Source: Methylorubrum extorquens | GTDB lineage: Bacteria; Pseudomonadota; Alphaproteobacteria; Rhizobiales; Beijerinckiaceae | DNA length: 64,000 bases | Assembly (NCBI RefSeq): GCF_024169925.1 | Contig: NZ_JALJXF010000001.1 | Span: forward strand, 277,501-341,500 | Reading direction: 5' to 3' | Part shown: positions 18,038 to 26,355 of the stretch, piece by piece | Position numbering within the stretch: position 1 is the first letter of the stretch | How the letters are laid out: each line of letters opens with the position of its first letter | Notes under the pieces: model-generated | What the model saw: the letters and a program-made list of their open reading frames with translations, nothing else | The model's database searches: none | Told to the model about the DNA's origin: nothing | Translations under genes and position numbers: made by a program

Positions 18038-18730
18038 CTACGCGTTCAGGAAGCGCCGGATCCAGCCGGCCACGCGAGCGCTGTCATGCGGCGCTTCCAG
18101 CGAGGCCAAAGCTGCCGGAACCAAAGCCGGGTCACTCGCCCCCGCTCTGTGTCCGTCTGTGAGCGCGCGGGCATAGTCCGGGGCGAATTCCGGGTGGCAT
18201 TGGAAGGAGAGGACGGGGCGGTCGCTCCAGGCGAGCACGCCGTAGGGCGTGAACCTGCTGCCTGCGAGCACCCGCACGCCGGGCGGCAAGGCCACGACCT
18301 GATCCTGATGACTTACGGGGATGGCGATCGTGTCAGAGCTGTCCATGAAGGGCGCGCGCTCCAACACCTCGTAGGCGTGAAGCCCCAGGCCCCAGCCGCG
18401 CTGCGACCGCTCCACTCGCCCGCCGAAGGCCTGCGCCAGGGCCTGATGCCCGAAGCAGAGGCCGACGAGCTTCTTCGAGCGGTCGAGGCCGCGCAGGAAG
18501 GCCAGCAGATCTTCGACCCAAGGGGTCGCGTCGTAGACCGAGGCGGGCGAGCCGGTGATGACGAAGGCGTCGAACGCCTCCGGCGCCTCGGGCCAGCGGC
18601 CTGCCGTCACGTCGAATCCCGTGAAGGCGTGACCGTCGCCGATCAGCGCCTCGACCATCGCGCCGTAGGAGGGAAAGCGCCCGCCGAGCCGCTCGGGCGG
18701 ATGGCCGGTCTCGAGGATGGCGATGTTCAT
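18038..18730 (-). CDS. Class I glutamine amidotransferase
   Basis: A 230-residue stand-alone class I glutamine amidotransferase domain. The nucleophile Cys lies in VGLCFGHQALAQAFGG and the catalytic His and Glu in FQCHPEF. Proteins of this type are often annotated as GMP synthase-like or gamma-glutamyl amine hydrolases. It lies just downstream of, and on the same strand as, an ethanolamine-type permease, so a role in hydrolysing a gamma-glutamyl amine is possible but only inferred. A dispersed palindrome separates the two genes. Confidence 0.82.
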   Translation of the reverse strand: MNIAILETGHPPERLGGRFPSYGAMVEALIGDGHAFTGFDVTAGRWPEAPEAFDAFVITGSPASVYDATPWVEDLLAFLRGLDRSKKLVGLCFGHQALAQAFGGRVERSQRGWGLGLHAYEVLERAPFMDSSDTIAIPVSHQDQVVALPPGVRVLAGSRFTPYGVLAWSDRPVLSFQCHPEFAPDYARALTDGHRAGASDPALVPAALASLEAPHDSARVAGWIRRFLNA

Positions 18731-18744
18731 GGGGTCGGACTTAA

Positions 18745-18791
18745 AGCATCGTCCCGAAAGGTGGTCACCGGCTTTCGGAAAAGCCGATGCT
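18745..18791. repeat. Dispersed palindrome, full copy
   Basis: The outer arms AGCATCG and CGATGCT and the inner arms CCGAAAG and CTTTCGG are perfect inverted repeats around the centre GTGGTCACCGG. It sits exactly between the permease stop and the amidotransferase start. Related copies occur at 42485, 52536, 52600 and 61407. Confidence 0.85.
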
Positions 18792-20168
18792 CTAGATCGC
18801 CGGATCGAGGGCGGAAACCGTCGCCGGAGCCGCAGGCTTGGCCACGAGCCGCACCAGTAGCACGGCCACACCCATCACAGCGGCGAAGATCGCGAAGATC
18901 AGCGGGTTGTAGGCTACGAGCGCCACGAGGCAAATGACCGCCATCCCGAGCGCGAAGGCCGGAGCGTAGGGATAGAGCGGCGCCCGATAGGGCCGGGCCA
19001 GATCCGGCTCGGCTCGGCGCAGGCGGAACAGCGCGGCCATGCTGGTGACGTACATGGTGAGCGCGCCGAACACCGCCATCGTCACGATGCTGGCGGTGAG
19101 CGACTGGCCGGCGACGTTGATGAGGTTGTCGCTGTAGATCGCGGCGATGCCGACGCCGCCGCCGGCCAGCGTCGCGATGTGCGGCGTCTGGAAGCGCGGA
19201 TGCACCCGCGCGAAGACGGCGGGCAGGAAGCCGGCGCGGGCGAGTGCGAAGATCTGCCGGGCATAACCCATGATGATGCCGTGGAACGAGGCGACGAGGC
19301 CGAACAGGCCGAGCCAGACCAGCATGTGCAGCCAGCCACTCGACTCGCCCACCACCCGCTTCATCGCCTGGGGCAGGGGATCGTTGAGATCGGACAGGCT
19401 CTTCCAATCCCCGGCGGCGCCCGCGAACAGCATTACCCCGAAGGCGAGTGCGGTGAGTGTCAGCACGCCGGTGATGTAGGCGATGGGGATGGTGCGCTTG
19501 GGGTCTTTTGCTTCCTCGGCGGCCATGGCCACACCCTCGATGGCGAGGAAGAACCAGATCGCGAAGGGGATTGCGGCGAAGATGCCGCCGATGGCCGCCG
19601 AACCGAACCTGTCCTCTCCGGCCCAGCCGCCGGCCGTGAAGTTGTCGAGGCGGAAGGCCGGAGCGACGACGCCCATGAAGACCAGAAGCTCGGCCACCGC
19701 CAGCACGGTGACGCACAGCTCGAAGGTGGCGGCGATGCGCACGCCGACGATGTTGAGGCCCATGAACAGCAGGTAGGCGCCGAGCGCGGCGTGCTTCGGG
19801 TCGAGCCCCGGATACTGGACGTTGAGATAGGCGCCGATGGCGAGCGAGATCGCGGGCGGCGCGAACACGAACTCGATCAGCGTGGCGTAGCCGGCCACCG
19901 CCGCCCCCGTAGGCCCGAAGGCGCGGAGCGCATAGGCGAACGGGCCGCCGGCCTGTGGGATCGCGGTGGTGAGTTCGGTGAAGCTGAAGATGAAGGCGAC
20001 ATACATCGCGGCCACGCACAGCGTGGTGACGAGGAAGCCCAGGGTGCCTGCTTGAGCCCAGCCATAGCTCCACCCGAAATACTCGCCCGAGATCACGAGC
20101 CCGACGGCGATGCCCCAGAGATGGAAGGCGTTGAGGCTCTTATCGAGCGTGGTCGAAGGCGTCGGCAT
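18792..20168 (-). CDS. eat: Ethanolamine/amino-acid permease (APC family)
   Basis: A 458-residue polytopic membrane protein of the amino acid-polyamine-organocation superfamily with about 12 membrane segments. The N-terminus (LNAFHLWGIAVGLVISGEYFGWSYGW) resembles the ethanolamine permease group strongly. It would import ethanolamine or a related amine by proton symport. The start at 20168 (MPTPSTTLDK) is preferred to an upstream one at 20234. No ethanolamine ammonia-lyase genes are nearby; the only linked gene is the amidotransferase downstream. Confidence 0.8.
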   Translation of the reverse strand: MPTPSTTLDKSLNAFHLWGIAVGLVISGEYFGWSYGWAQAGTLGFLVTTLCVAAMYVAFIFSFTELTTAIPQAGGPFAYALRAFGPTGAAVAGYATLIEFVFAPPAISLAIGAYLNVQYPGLDPKHAALGAYLLFMGLNIVGVRIAATFELCVTVLAVAELLVFMGVVAPAFRLDNFTAGGWAGEDRFGSAAIGGIFAAIPFAIWFFLAIEGVAMAAEEAKDPKRTIPIAYITGVLTLTALAFGVMLFAGAAGDWKSLSDLNDPLPQAMKRVVGESSGWLHMLVWLGLFGLVASFHGIIMGYARQIFALARAGFLPAVFARVHPRFQTPHIATLAGGGVGIAAIYSDNLINVAGQSLTASIVTMAVFGALTMYVTSMAALFRLRRAEPDLARPYRAPLYPYAPAFALGMAVICLVALVAYNPLIFAIFAAVMGVAVLLVRLVAKPAAPATVSALDPAI

Positions 20169-20328
20169 CGTGCAACTCCGCGGTCCCGGCCCAAAAGACG
20201 GCGTCCGAACGGGGCCTATGGGGCAGGGGGCCAAGCAAGAGCGTTGCCGCTTGCGTGCCCGCGGCGCTCGTCAGGCGCCGCTCAGCCCTTCTGGGCCGGC
20301 AACGGGGCGCGCCAAGAGCCGACGGCTG

Positions 20329-20835
20329 TCACTTGGGCGAGGGCCGCTGGCCGGCCGGATCGAAGGGCATGTGAGCGATGCGTCCTGATGCCGGATGTTC
20401 GCTCAGCTCGACGTTGAAGGTTTTGTAGATGAAGGCGAGCAGCTCCTCCGCCGCGCAGGCGCGCGTCTCGGACGAGGCCGCCGCCGCTTTCGCCTCATGA
20501 CAGCGCTGCGACAGGATCTCCTGTTCCGACAACGCCGTTCGCAACGCCATCTTCGTCGCGGTGATCGTCAGCCGGCACTCGCTGATTTCTTTCATCAGCG
20601 CCGATCGTTCCGATTGCCACCGGACACGCTCCTGCTGCACGCTCTGGATCAGATTCATCGCCTGCGGCTCGATCATCTCCTTCCAGCGCTGCAAATCATG
20701 GATCGTGTCCGCAGCCTGCTTCACCAGACCCAATGCGTCGTCGAGCCTGACATCGAGATCGAACATGGCCCACTCGGAGGGCCGGATCGGCAGGCCGCTC
20801 TCACTGGTGCTCGGATATGGGCTGTCGAGGTCCAT
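20329..20835 (-). CDS. Small coiled-coil protein, third gene of operon
   Basis: A 168-residue hydrophilic protein, mostly a predicted long helix (about residues 25-140) with heptad-like spacing of Leu, Ile and Ala. The C-terminal segment AEELLAFIYKTFNVEL resembles the segment AETWLVRIYDAVFTAFG of the upstream gene, suggesting that the two are diverged paralogues. No membrane or catalytic motif is seen. It lies 17 bases after the preceding gene. An internal ATG at 20766 (MFDLDVRLDDAL) is an alternative start. Family unknown to me. Confidence 0.65.
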   Translation of the reverse strand: MDLDSPYPSTSESGLPIRPSEWAMFDLDVRLDDALGLVKQAADTIHDLQRWKEMIEPQAMNLIQSVQQERVRWQSERSALMKEISECRLTITATKMALRTALSEQEILSQRCHEAKAAAASSETRACAAEELLAFIYKTFNVELSEHPASGRIAHMPFDPAGQRPSPK

Positions 20836-20852
20836 CGGAACGCGTTCACGCC

Positions 20853-21344
20853 TTACGGCGCGTCCTGACCGCTGTCGCCGGTTTCCGCGGGGACGGGCTT
20901 GTTCTTCGAACCGAAGGCCGTGAACACGGCATCGTAGATGCGGACTAGCCAGGTTTCCGCCTCCTTAGCGCGCGCCTCGGCGCGGCGGGCGCGGTCCTCG
21001 GCCTGGCTCAGCAGAAGCTGGTTCGAGGCGAGCGTCTTCTGGAGCTGCCGCACCTCGTCCTCAGCTTGGCTGATGACGCTGCGGAGCTGGTTCTCGAGAT
21101 CGACGGCGCGCTCTTCGCTGATCCGGATCGCTTCGGCGGCTTCCTGCACGAGGTCGATCGCGGAGACCCAATCACGCTGCGGCAGCGAGGCCGCGCCCCC
21201 GTCGGAGGCAGATGCGGTGTCGGAGGTGGCTGGCGAGAAATTGATGATCTTGTCTCCCGGTCGCGTCACGTTGGCCTGCCAAGCCCGCATGAGAATGGAA
21301 TTGCCGGAGGAAGGGGCGGCGTCTTTCACGGCCTGTTCTGACAT
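20853..21344 (-). CDS. Small coiled-coil protein, second gene of operon
   Basis: A 163-residue protein with a disordered N-terminus and a predicted coiled coil from about residue 55 to 145 (VQEAAEAIRISEERAVDLEN...). Its end (AETWLVRIYDAVFTAFG) matches that of the next gene. The ATG follows GGAAGGACG, a good ribosome site. The gap to the upstream crescentin-like gene is 41 bases. No family is recognised; a role as a partner of the larger coiled-coil protein is inferred from the operon. Confidence 0.65.
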   Translation of the reverse strand: MSEQAVKDAAPSSGNSILMRAWQANVTRPGDKIINFSPATSDTASASDGGAASLPQRDWVSAIDLVQEAAEAIRISEERAVDLENQLRSVISQAEDEVRQLQKTLASNQLLLSQAEDRARRAEARAKEAETWLVRIYDAVFTAFGSKNKPVPAETGDSGQDAP

Positions 21345-21385
21345 TCAAACGTCCTTCCGAGTCTTCTTTGCCGAGGAACGGCGAA

Positions 21386-22933
21386 TTAGGCCGACTTGCC
21401 CGTGGAGCTGAACGGCCGAACGTTGCTCACCTCGTCGGTCGAGGCATGCGCGGTCTCTTCGTCGAGCTCTTCGTTCACCTGCTCCCGCCACGGGCGGCCC
21501 GAGCGTTTCAGGGCATCGTGCTGCTTCTGCAGTGTGACCCGGCTTTCGCGCGCGATGTCGAGGGCACCTTGCAGCAACGCGCGCTCCGAGCGCTCGTTCT
21601 GCAATTCCTCCATCAATCTGCGGTTCGAGGCGTCGAGATCGGCGCGGGTGGCCTCGTGCCGGTGGGTCAGGTGCTCGATGCGGTCGTTCAGAACCGCGTT
21701 GCGGTTCGTCGTCTGCTCGATCGCCGCATCCTTGGCCGCGAGAGCCTTGTTGAGCATGTCGCAGCGGCTGTCGAGTTCGCCGCGAATGCGCTGGATCTCC
21801 AAGAACCGCTCGGTCTGGCGCGAAAGGTCGGCTTGCAGGGCTTCGAGGCGGCGCTCCAGCGTACTGCGCGCGATGGTCGCCTCCTTGAAATTGCGATCGA
21901 CCGAACGGAATTCCTCGTCCTTGTCCCGCAACTGGTTGCGAGCCTGCACCAGCAACTGTTCCGTCGAGGTCGCCCTGTTCAGGGCGGCTTCGAGTTTCAT
22001 CGCGAGGCTGGCGCGGTCGTTTCGGAGCGCGGACAGCTCCGTTTCGTGCTGCGCCTCGTTCCGCTCCCTTACGGAAATTTCCGTTGCGAGTTGGGTCTCG
22101 ACGATACGCAGGCGCTGCCGGTCGGCTTCGGCGGTGCTCGTCAGGTCGCGGTGGCGGGCATCCAGATCCGCGAGTTGCGTCGCCTGCTCCTCGCTCAGGA
22201 GCTGGAGCCGGCGTCCCTCGACCTCCAGCAGGCTGTTCCGCTCGCGGACGTTGTTCAGCTCGTGCTCGGAACGCGCCAGGGCGCTGTCGGCGGCCTGCGC
22301 TTCCTGCCGCAGTGCCCGGCTCTCGCTCGTCAGCGCCTTGTTCTGCTCGACTTCGGAAAAGAGCTGGCGCTCCAGGTTCTCGATCGCCGAGACCTTGTCG
22401 CGCAGATCGATCTGGTGCGCCTCGACCGCCCCATCGCGCTCGCGCAGGCTTTCCAGGGTTCGCTTCGCGTGAACCTGGGAATCCGCGAGTTCGCTGTTCA
22501 TCCGCGACAGCTTCGCGGAGAGATCGGCCACCTCGTCGCGCAGGTTGCCGTTGGCGCCGACTTCCTGGGTCAGCGTGTTCTCAAGTTCGGCGATCCGCAC
22601 GCTGGCCTTGGACAGCTCGCTGCTGATGCTCGCCAGCGGTTGCAGGATCAGCGCGAAGTCGTCCTGCAGGCTTCGCAGGTCGTCCAGGCGACCGAGCATC
22701 GCGTCGATGCGCTGCCGGACGACCTCGTCCCTTTGGCCGATGGCGTCGAGGTTCGTCGGAGCGGACTCGGGCGCCGAGCGGGAGCGCCTGCCACCCTCCA
22801 TCAGGTCGGGGACGACCGCCTTCGGCAGCCGCGGCGAGGGGGCCGGCTGCGGGTTGCGCGGCTGTTGCTCTGCGTCCCGGTCGCGTGAGGCGGATGACGT
22901 CGGCAGCACGTTTCGGAACGGCATCCAAGCCAT
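21386..22933 (-). CDS. Crescentin-like coiled-coil protein
   Basis: A 515-residue protein. A Pro/Arg-rich head (about 1-60) precedes an almost continuous predicted coiled coil from about 65 to 480, ending in an acidic tail. The start of the rod (LDDLRSLQDDFALILQPLAS) and the absence of any ATPase motif fit crescentin-type filament proteins better than SMC proteins. Crescentin gives Caulobacter its curved shape; homologues in straight rods have unknown roles. The ribosome site AGGGGA precedes the ATG. It leads a three-gene operon with two smaller coiled-coil proteins. Family assignment is tentative because coiled coils match each other by composition. Confidence 0.6.
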   Translation of the reverse strand: MAWMPFRNVLPTSSASRDRDAEQQPRNPQPAPSPRLPKAVVPDLMEGGRRSRSAPESAPTNLDAIGQRDEVVRQRIDAMLGRLDDLRSLQDDFALILQPLASISSELSKASVRIAELENTLTQEVGANGNLRDEVADLSAKLSRMNSELADSQVHAKRTLESLRERDGAVEAHQIDLRDKVSAIENLERQLFSEVEQNKALTSESRALRQEAQAADSALARSEHELNNVRERNSLLEVEGRRLQLLSEEQATQLADLDARHRDLTSTAEADRQRLRIVETQLATEISVRERNEAQHETELSALRNDRASLAMKLEAALNRATSTEQLLVQARNQLRDKDEEFRSVDRNFKEATIARSTLERRLEALQADLSRQTERFLEIQRIRGELDSRCDMLNKALAAKDAAIEQTTNRNAVLNDRIEHLTHRHEATRADLDASNRRLMEELQNERSERALLQGALDIARESRVTLQKQHDALKRSGRPWREQVNEELDEETAHASTDEVSNVRPFSSTGKSA

Positions 22934-23421
22934 CGCAATGTGTTTCCCCTGACCACACGGCGAATTCGCGTGCTTACTGCTTTTTTAACAGATCTGCCGC
23001 TCAACGCGAGTCGCAAGCCCCGTTGGCAACAGGCTTCTTCCCGATAGGTGGCGCGCGGATATTTCGGTAACTGAACCGTGAGTGTCGAATATTTTAAAGT
23101 ATAAATGATCGTATTGTTGGTTCTAATTCAGCGATATGATGGATTGGTAAGAACTGTTTCTCGGGGTATCGGGTTGCTGTCGCAAGTGATGGCGATGGCC
23201 GCCGGGTTACGCAGATTCTGTGGCCGAGGATATTCCGGCAGAAATCGCCGCGGCGAAGAACGCTGCGGCATGGGTCGCCGCGATACGCGCAGATGCCGAG
23301 AAAGGCCCGCGATCACGGCCGCAGGCGGTCGCCGGGTCGGGCGCATCCATTCGCCCGTCAGCGCCGCGTCACGTCCGCGCGGAGGCTGCGCCCTGCCGTC
23401 CCTTCATGAAGGCCGCGGCGG
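22934..23421. other. Intergenic region, AT-rich in part
   Basis: Bases around 22970-23200 are clearly lower in GC than their surroundings and probably hold the promoter of the coiled-coil operon. From 23220 a GTG opens a frame whose first 30 codons look protein-like (VAEDIPAEIAAAKNAA) but then run into antisense of the glycosyltransferase; it may be a gene remnant. Confidence 0.45.
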
Positions 23422-24606
23422 TCAGGCGGCGCTCGGCCCCGTTTCCAGCGAGGCCGCGTCGCGGGTGCGAATGTCCATGGCATTTCCGCGCCAGACGATG
23501 GCGGTGCGGGCCCAGGCGCTCGCCCAGATCGCCGGCAGAAGGGCGTCGCGGACGAGGAGGGCGGCGAGCATCCGCGGCGAGCGGTGCCAGCCGGCGCGCG
23601 CGGCCAGCGCGATCTCCGCCCCGTACCAGAGCACGCCGGCTCCGACGAGCCAGACCGCGACCTCCATCGTCCCCGCCACGAGGCCGGTCAGCACCAGCGG
23701 CAGCAGGGCGCCGATGCCGATCTCGGGGGCGAAGAACAGCGGGAAAGTGACCCGGCGCAGCCGCGCCCAGCGCACCTGCCGCGACCAGACCTCCGACAGG
23801 GCGCGATGACCGAGCGGCTGCTGGAAGGGCGCGGCGACGAGATGCACCCGCCTGCCCGCCGCGCGCACGAGCTTGGTCGCGGCGGCGTCCTCGGCGATCT
23901 CGGCGTTCAGCGCGCGGATGCCGCCCTGCGCTTCGAGGAAGGGCTTGTTCCAGAGCATGCTCTTACCCTGGGCGAAGCCGAGGCCCAGCGCCTCGCCGGC
24001 ATATTGCCAGCGCGCCTGCAGGGTGTTGAGGAAGGCGCATTCCACTTCGGCGAAGAAGTTCTCCGGACGTGCGCCGATCGGCGTCGAGCAAACGAGGCCG
24101 CTGCTGGTCCGCCACGCCGCCTGCATCTGCTGAATGTAGTCGGGCGGCATCAGAACGTTGGAATCGGCGAGGATCACCCAATCGTGCCGGGCGGCATCCC
24201 AGCCCCGCACGCAGTTGTTGAGCTTCGGATTGCCGCCGATGCGCTCGTCGCCGAGGATCACTCGCGACGGGGTCTGCGGGTGCGCCGCCCGCATCCGCTC
24301 CAGCAGCGGCAGGATCGGGTCGCCGGCCTCCGCCACGCAGAAGATCAACTCGTAGGCGGGATAATCGAGCCGGAAGCTCGCGAGCAGCGTCTCTTCGCTG
24401 AACGCCTCCAGGCCGCGCAGGGGCCGCACCACCGAGACGGGGGCGCCCGCCGGGAAGGCGGATGGCGTGCTCTCGTCGTGGTGCTTGTCTCGACTTTTGC
24501 GCCCGATGCGCAGGGCCGCCACCGCGAGGCTCGCGAGGTTGACGGCGACGAGAACCGCGCAGAGCGCGAGGGCGGCGAGCGCGCCGCTCTCCGGCAGGGC
24601 GATCAT
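23422..24606 (-). CDS. GT21-type glycosyltransferase
   Basis: A 394-residue glycosyltransferase of the ceramide glucosyltransferase family (GT21). An N-terminal membrane segment (about 8-33) is followed by a GT-A domain with VSVVRPLRGLE, the DSN motif (ILADSNVLMPPDYIQ) in the D2 position, EDAAATKLV as D3 and RQVRWARLRR as the (Q/R)xxRW motif, then two or three C-terminal membrane segments. It would transfer glucose or a related sugar to a lipid such as a ceramide, diacylglycerol or a hopanoid. The acceptor cannot be named. It diverges from the HDAC-family gene. Confidence 0.85.
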   Translation of the reverse strand: MIALPESGALAALALCAVLVAVNLASLAVAALRIGRKSRDKHHDESTPSAFPAGAPVSVVRPLRGLEAFSEETLLASFRLDYPAYELIFCVAEAGDPILPLLERMRAAHPQTPSRVILGDERIGGNPKLNNCVRGWDAARHDWVILADSNVLMPPDYIQQMQAAWRTSSGLVCSTPIGARPENFFAEVECAFLNTLQARWQYAGEALGLGFAQGKSMLWNKPFLEAQGGIRALNAEIAEDAAATKLVRAAGRRVHLVAAPFQQPLGHRALSEVWSRQVRWARLRRVTFPLFFAPEIGIGALLPLVLTGLVAGTMEVAVWLVGAGVLWYGAEIALAARAGWHRSPRMLAALLVRDALLPAIWASAWARTAIVWRGNAMDIRTRDAASLETGPSAA

Positions 24607-24688
24607 GCGCGGCGTCTCCCGTCGAGGGTGTCTTTGGGCGCGACGGCGCGTCCCATCACGCCCCTAGCAGCGCCGCCTTATCAGGCGT

Positions 24689-25618
24689 GTGACACTTCAA
24701 ACGCCGTTCCGGGCCGTTCCCTTGATCCCGATCGTGTTTCATCCGGCCTACGAGGCCGAATTGCCGGAGGGCCACCGCTTTCCGATGCGCAAATACGGCC
24801 GGCTCGCCGAAACCCTGCGCGCCCGCGGCCTCGTGCCGGACGGCTTCGTCACGCCGGAGCCCGCCGACGCGGCCCTGCTGTCGGGTGCGCACGATCCGGC
24901 CTATGTCGCCGCGGTGCTCACGGCGCAGGTGCCTCGGGCGATCGAGCGGGCGATCGGCCTGCCCGTGACGGAGTCCGTCGCCACCCGCGCCTGCGCCTCG
25001 GCCGGGGGGACGCTGCGCGCTGCGCGCCTTGCGCTGAGCCATGGGCTCGCCGGCAGCACGGCCGGCGGCAGCCACCACGCCCGCCGGGCCGGCGGGGCGG
25101 GCTTCTGCGTGTTCAACGACGTGGCGGTAGCCGCCCTCGCCCTGAGACGCGCGGGTGCGATCACCCGGGCGCTGATCGTCGATCTCGACGTGCATCAGGG
25201 CGACGGCACCGCCGATTGTCTCACCCGCGAGCCCGACCTGTTCACGCTCTCGATCCACTGCGAGCGCAACTATCCGCACGACAAGGTGCCGGGCGACCTC
25301 GATATCGGCCTGCCCGACGGGCTCGACGATGCGGAATACCTTGCCGTGCTGGAGGCGCGCCTGCCCGCGCTGGTGCAGAACTTCGCGCCGGACCTCATTT
25401 TCTACAATGCCGGCGTCGATCCGCATCGCGACGACCGGCTCGGCCGCCTCTGCCTCACCGATGCGGGATTGCTCGCCCGCGACCGGTACGTGGTCGGCCT
25501 TGCGCGGGCGCAGCGGATTCCGCTCTGCGCCGTGATCGGCGGCGGCTACGGCAGCGATGTCGACGCCCTGGCCGCGCGCCATGCCCTCGTCTTCGAAGCG
25601 ATGGCGGCCGCTGCCTGA
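24689..25618 (+). CDS. Histone deacetylase-family hydrolase
   Basis: A 309-residue protein of the HDAC/AcuC/acetylpolyamine amidohydrolase superfamily. The catalytic His pair is in GGSHHA, and zinc ligands are in DLDVHQGDGT (Asp, His) and AGVDPHRDDRLG (Asp). Class IV-like bacterial members of this size deacetylate small molecules or protein lysines; the substrate is unknown. The frame opens at a GTG (24689); later starts are possible. A DUF1810 gene follows 62 bases downstream on the same strand. Confidence 0.88.
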   Translation: MTLQTPFRAVPLIPIVFHPAYEAELPEGHRFPMRKYGRLAETLRARGLVPDGFVTPEPADAALLSGAHDPAYVAAVLTAQVPRAIERAIGLPVTESVATRACASAGGTLRAARLALSHGLAGSTAGGSHHARRAGGAGFCVFNDVAVAALALRRAGAITRALIVDLDVHQGDGTADCLTREPDLFTLSIHCERNYPHDKVPGDLDIGLPDGLDDAEYLAVLEARLPALVQNFAPDLIFYNAGVDPHRDDRLGRLCLTDAGLLARDRYVVGLARAQRIPLCAVIGGGYGSDVDALAARHALVFEAMAAAA

Positions 25619-25680
25619 GGAACGCCGGTCCGCGCACCCGGTTTGCCCAGCCACGGAGACGTCGCCACAGGACAGAGACG

Positions 25681-26112
25681 ATGCCGGACGACGCGTTCGA
25701 CCTGAACCGCTTCGTGGAAGCACAGGACGGCCTCTACGAGGGCGCGCTCGCGGAGCTGAAGAATGGGCGCAAGCGGAGCCACTGGATGTGGTTCATCTTT
25801 CCCCAGATCGCCGGGCTCGGCTCCAGCCCGATGGCCCGGCGCTATGCGATCGGCTCGCTGGCCGAGGCGCGGGCCTATCTCGCCCACCCGATGCTCGGCG
25901 AACGGCTGCGGACCTGCACGCGGGCTGCGAATGCCTGGGAGGACCGCTCGGCCCACGCCCTGTTCGGCGCGCCCGACGACATGAAGTTCCGTTCCTCCAT
26001 GACTCTGTTCGCGCAGGCCGATCCGAACGATCCGGATTTTACCCGCGCACTCGCGACGTTCTTCGAGGGACGGCCCGACCCGCTGACCCTGGAGAGGCTG
26101 GCGCAGCGCTGA
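25681..26112 (+). CDS. DUF1810 family protein
   Basis: A 143-residue single-domain protein that covers the whole DUF1810 family, starting MPDDAFDLNRFVEAQDGLYE and including the conserved HWMWFIFPQIAGLG and DDMKFRSSMTLF segments. Function unknown. A possible ribosome site (GACAGAGACG) lies just before the ATG. Probably cotranscribed with the HDAC-family gene. Confidence 0.9.
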   Translation: MPDDAFDLNRFVEAQDGLYEGALAELKNGRKRSHWMWFIFPQIAGLGSSPMARRYAIGSLAEARAYLAHPMLGERLRTCTRAANAWEDRSAHALFGAPDDMKFRSSMTLFAQADPNDPDFTRALATFFEGRPDPLTLERLAQR

Positions 26113-26355
26113 GACGGGACCATCGCCCGGCCGCTCGTCGAGTTCGAAAAAATCTAGAAGCGGCAATTCGGTCCTAATCCGATTTTTCCGGACCGCCCAT
26201 CAGTATAGAACTATTATGAAAAGTTGAGTTTGCTGGCGATTGGTTGTTGACGATGCATTGCGCGTAAACATAGATGCTCCAAGACCGCCAATCGAAGATC
26301 AAATATTAGTCCGTTCTCTGGTTGTCTGGGGATTGGTCGGACATGAGGCATTGTG

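Noticed and set aside
23584..26112. 842-residue plus-strand frame running through the glycosyltransferase and HDAC genes
   Set aside because: Only its last 143 codons (DUF1810) are real. The rest is a shadow of the neighbouring genes.
26200..26340. Low-GC stretch as a possible origin or mobile-element edge
   Set aside because: No iterons, terminal repeats or transposase remnants were found. It is treated as promoter DNA of the ATP-grasp gene.
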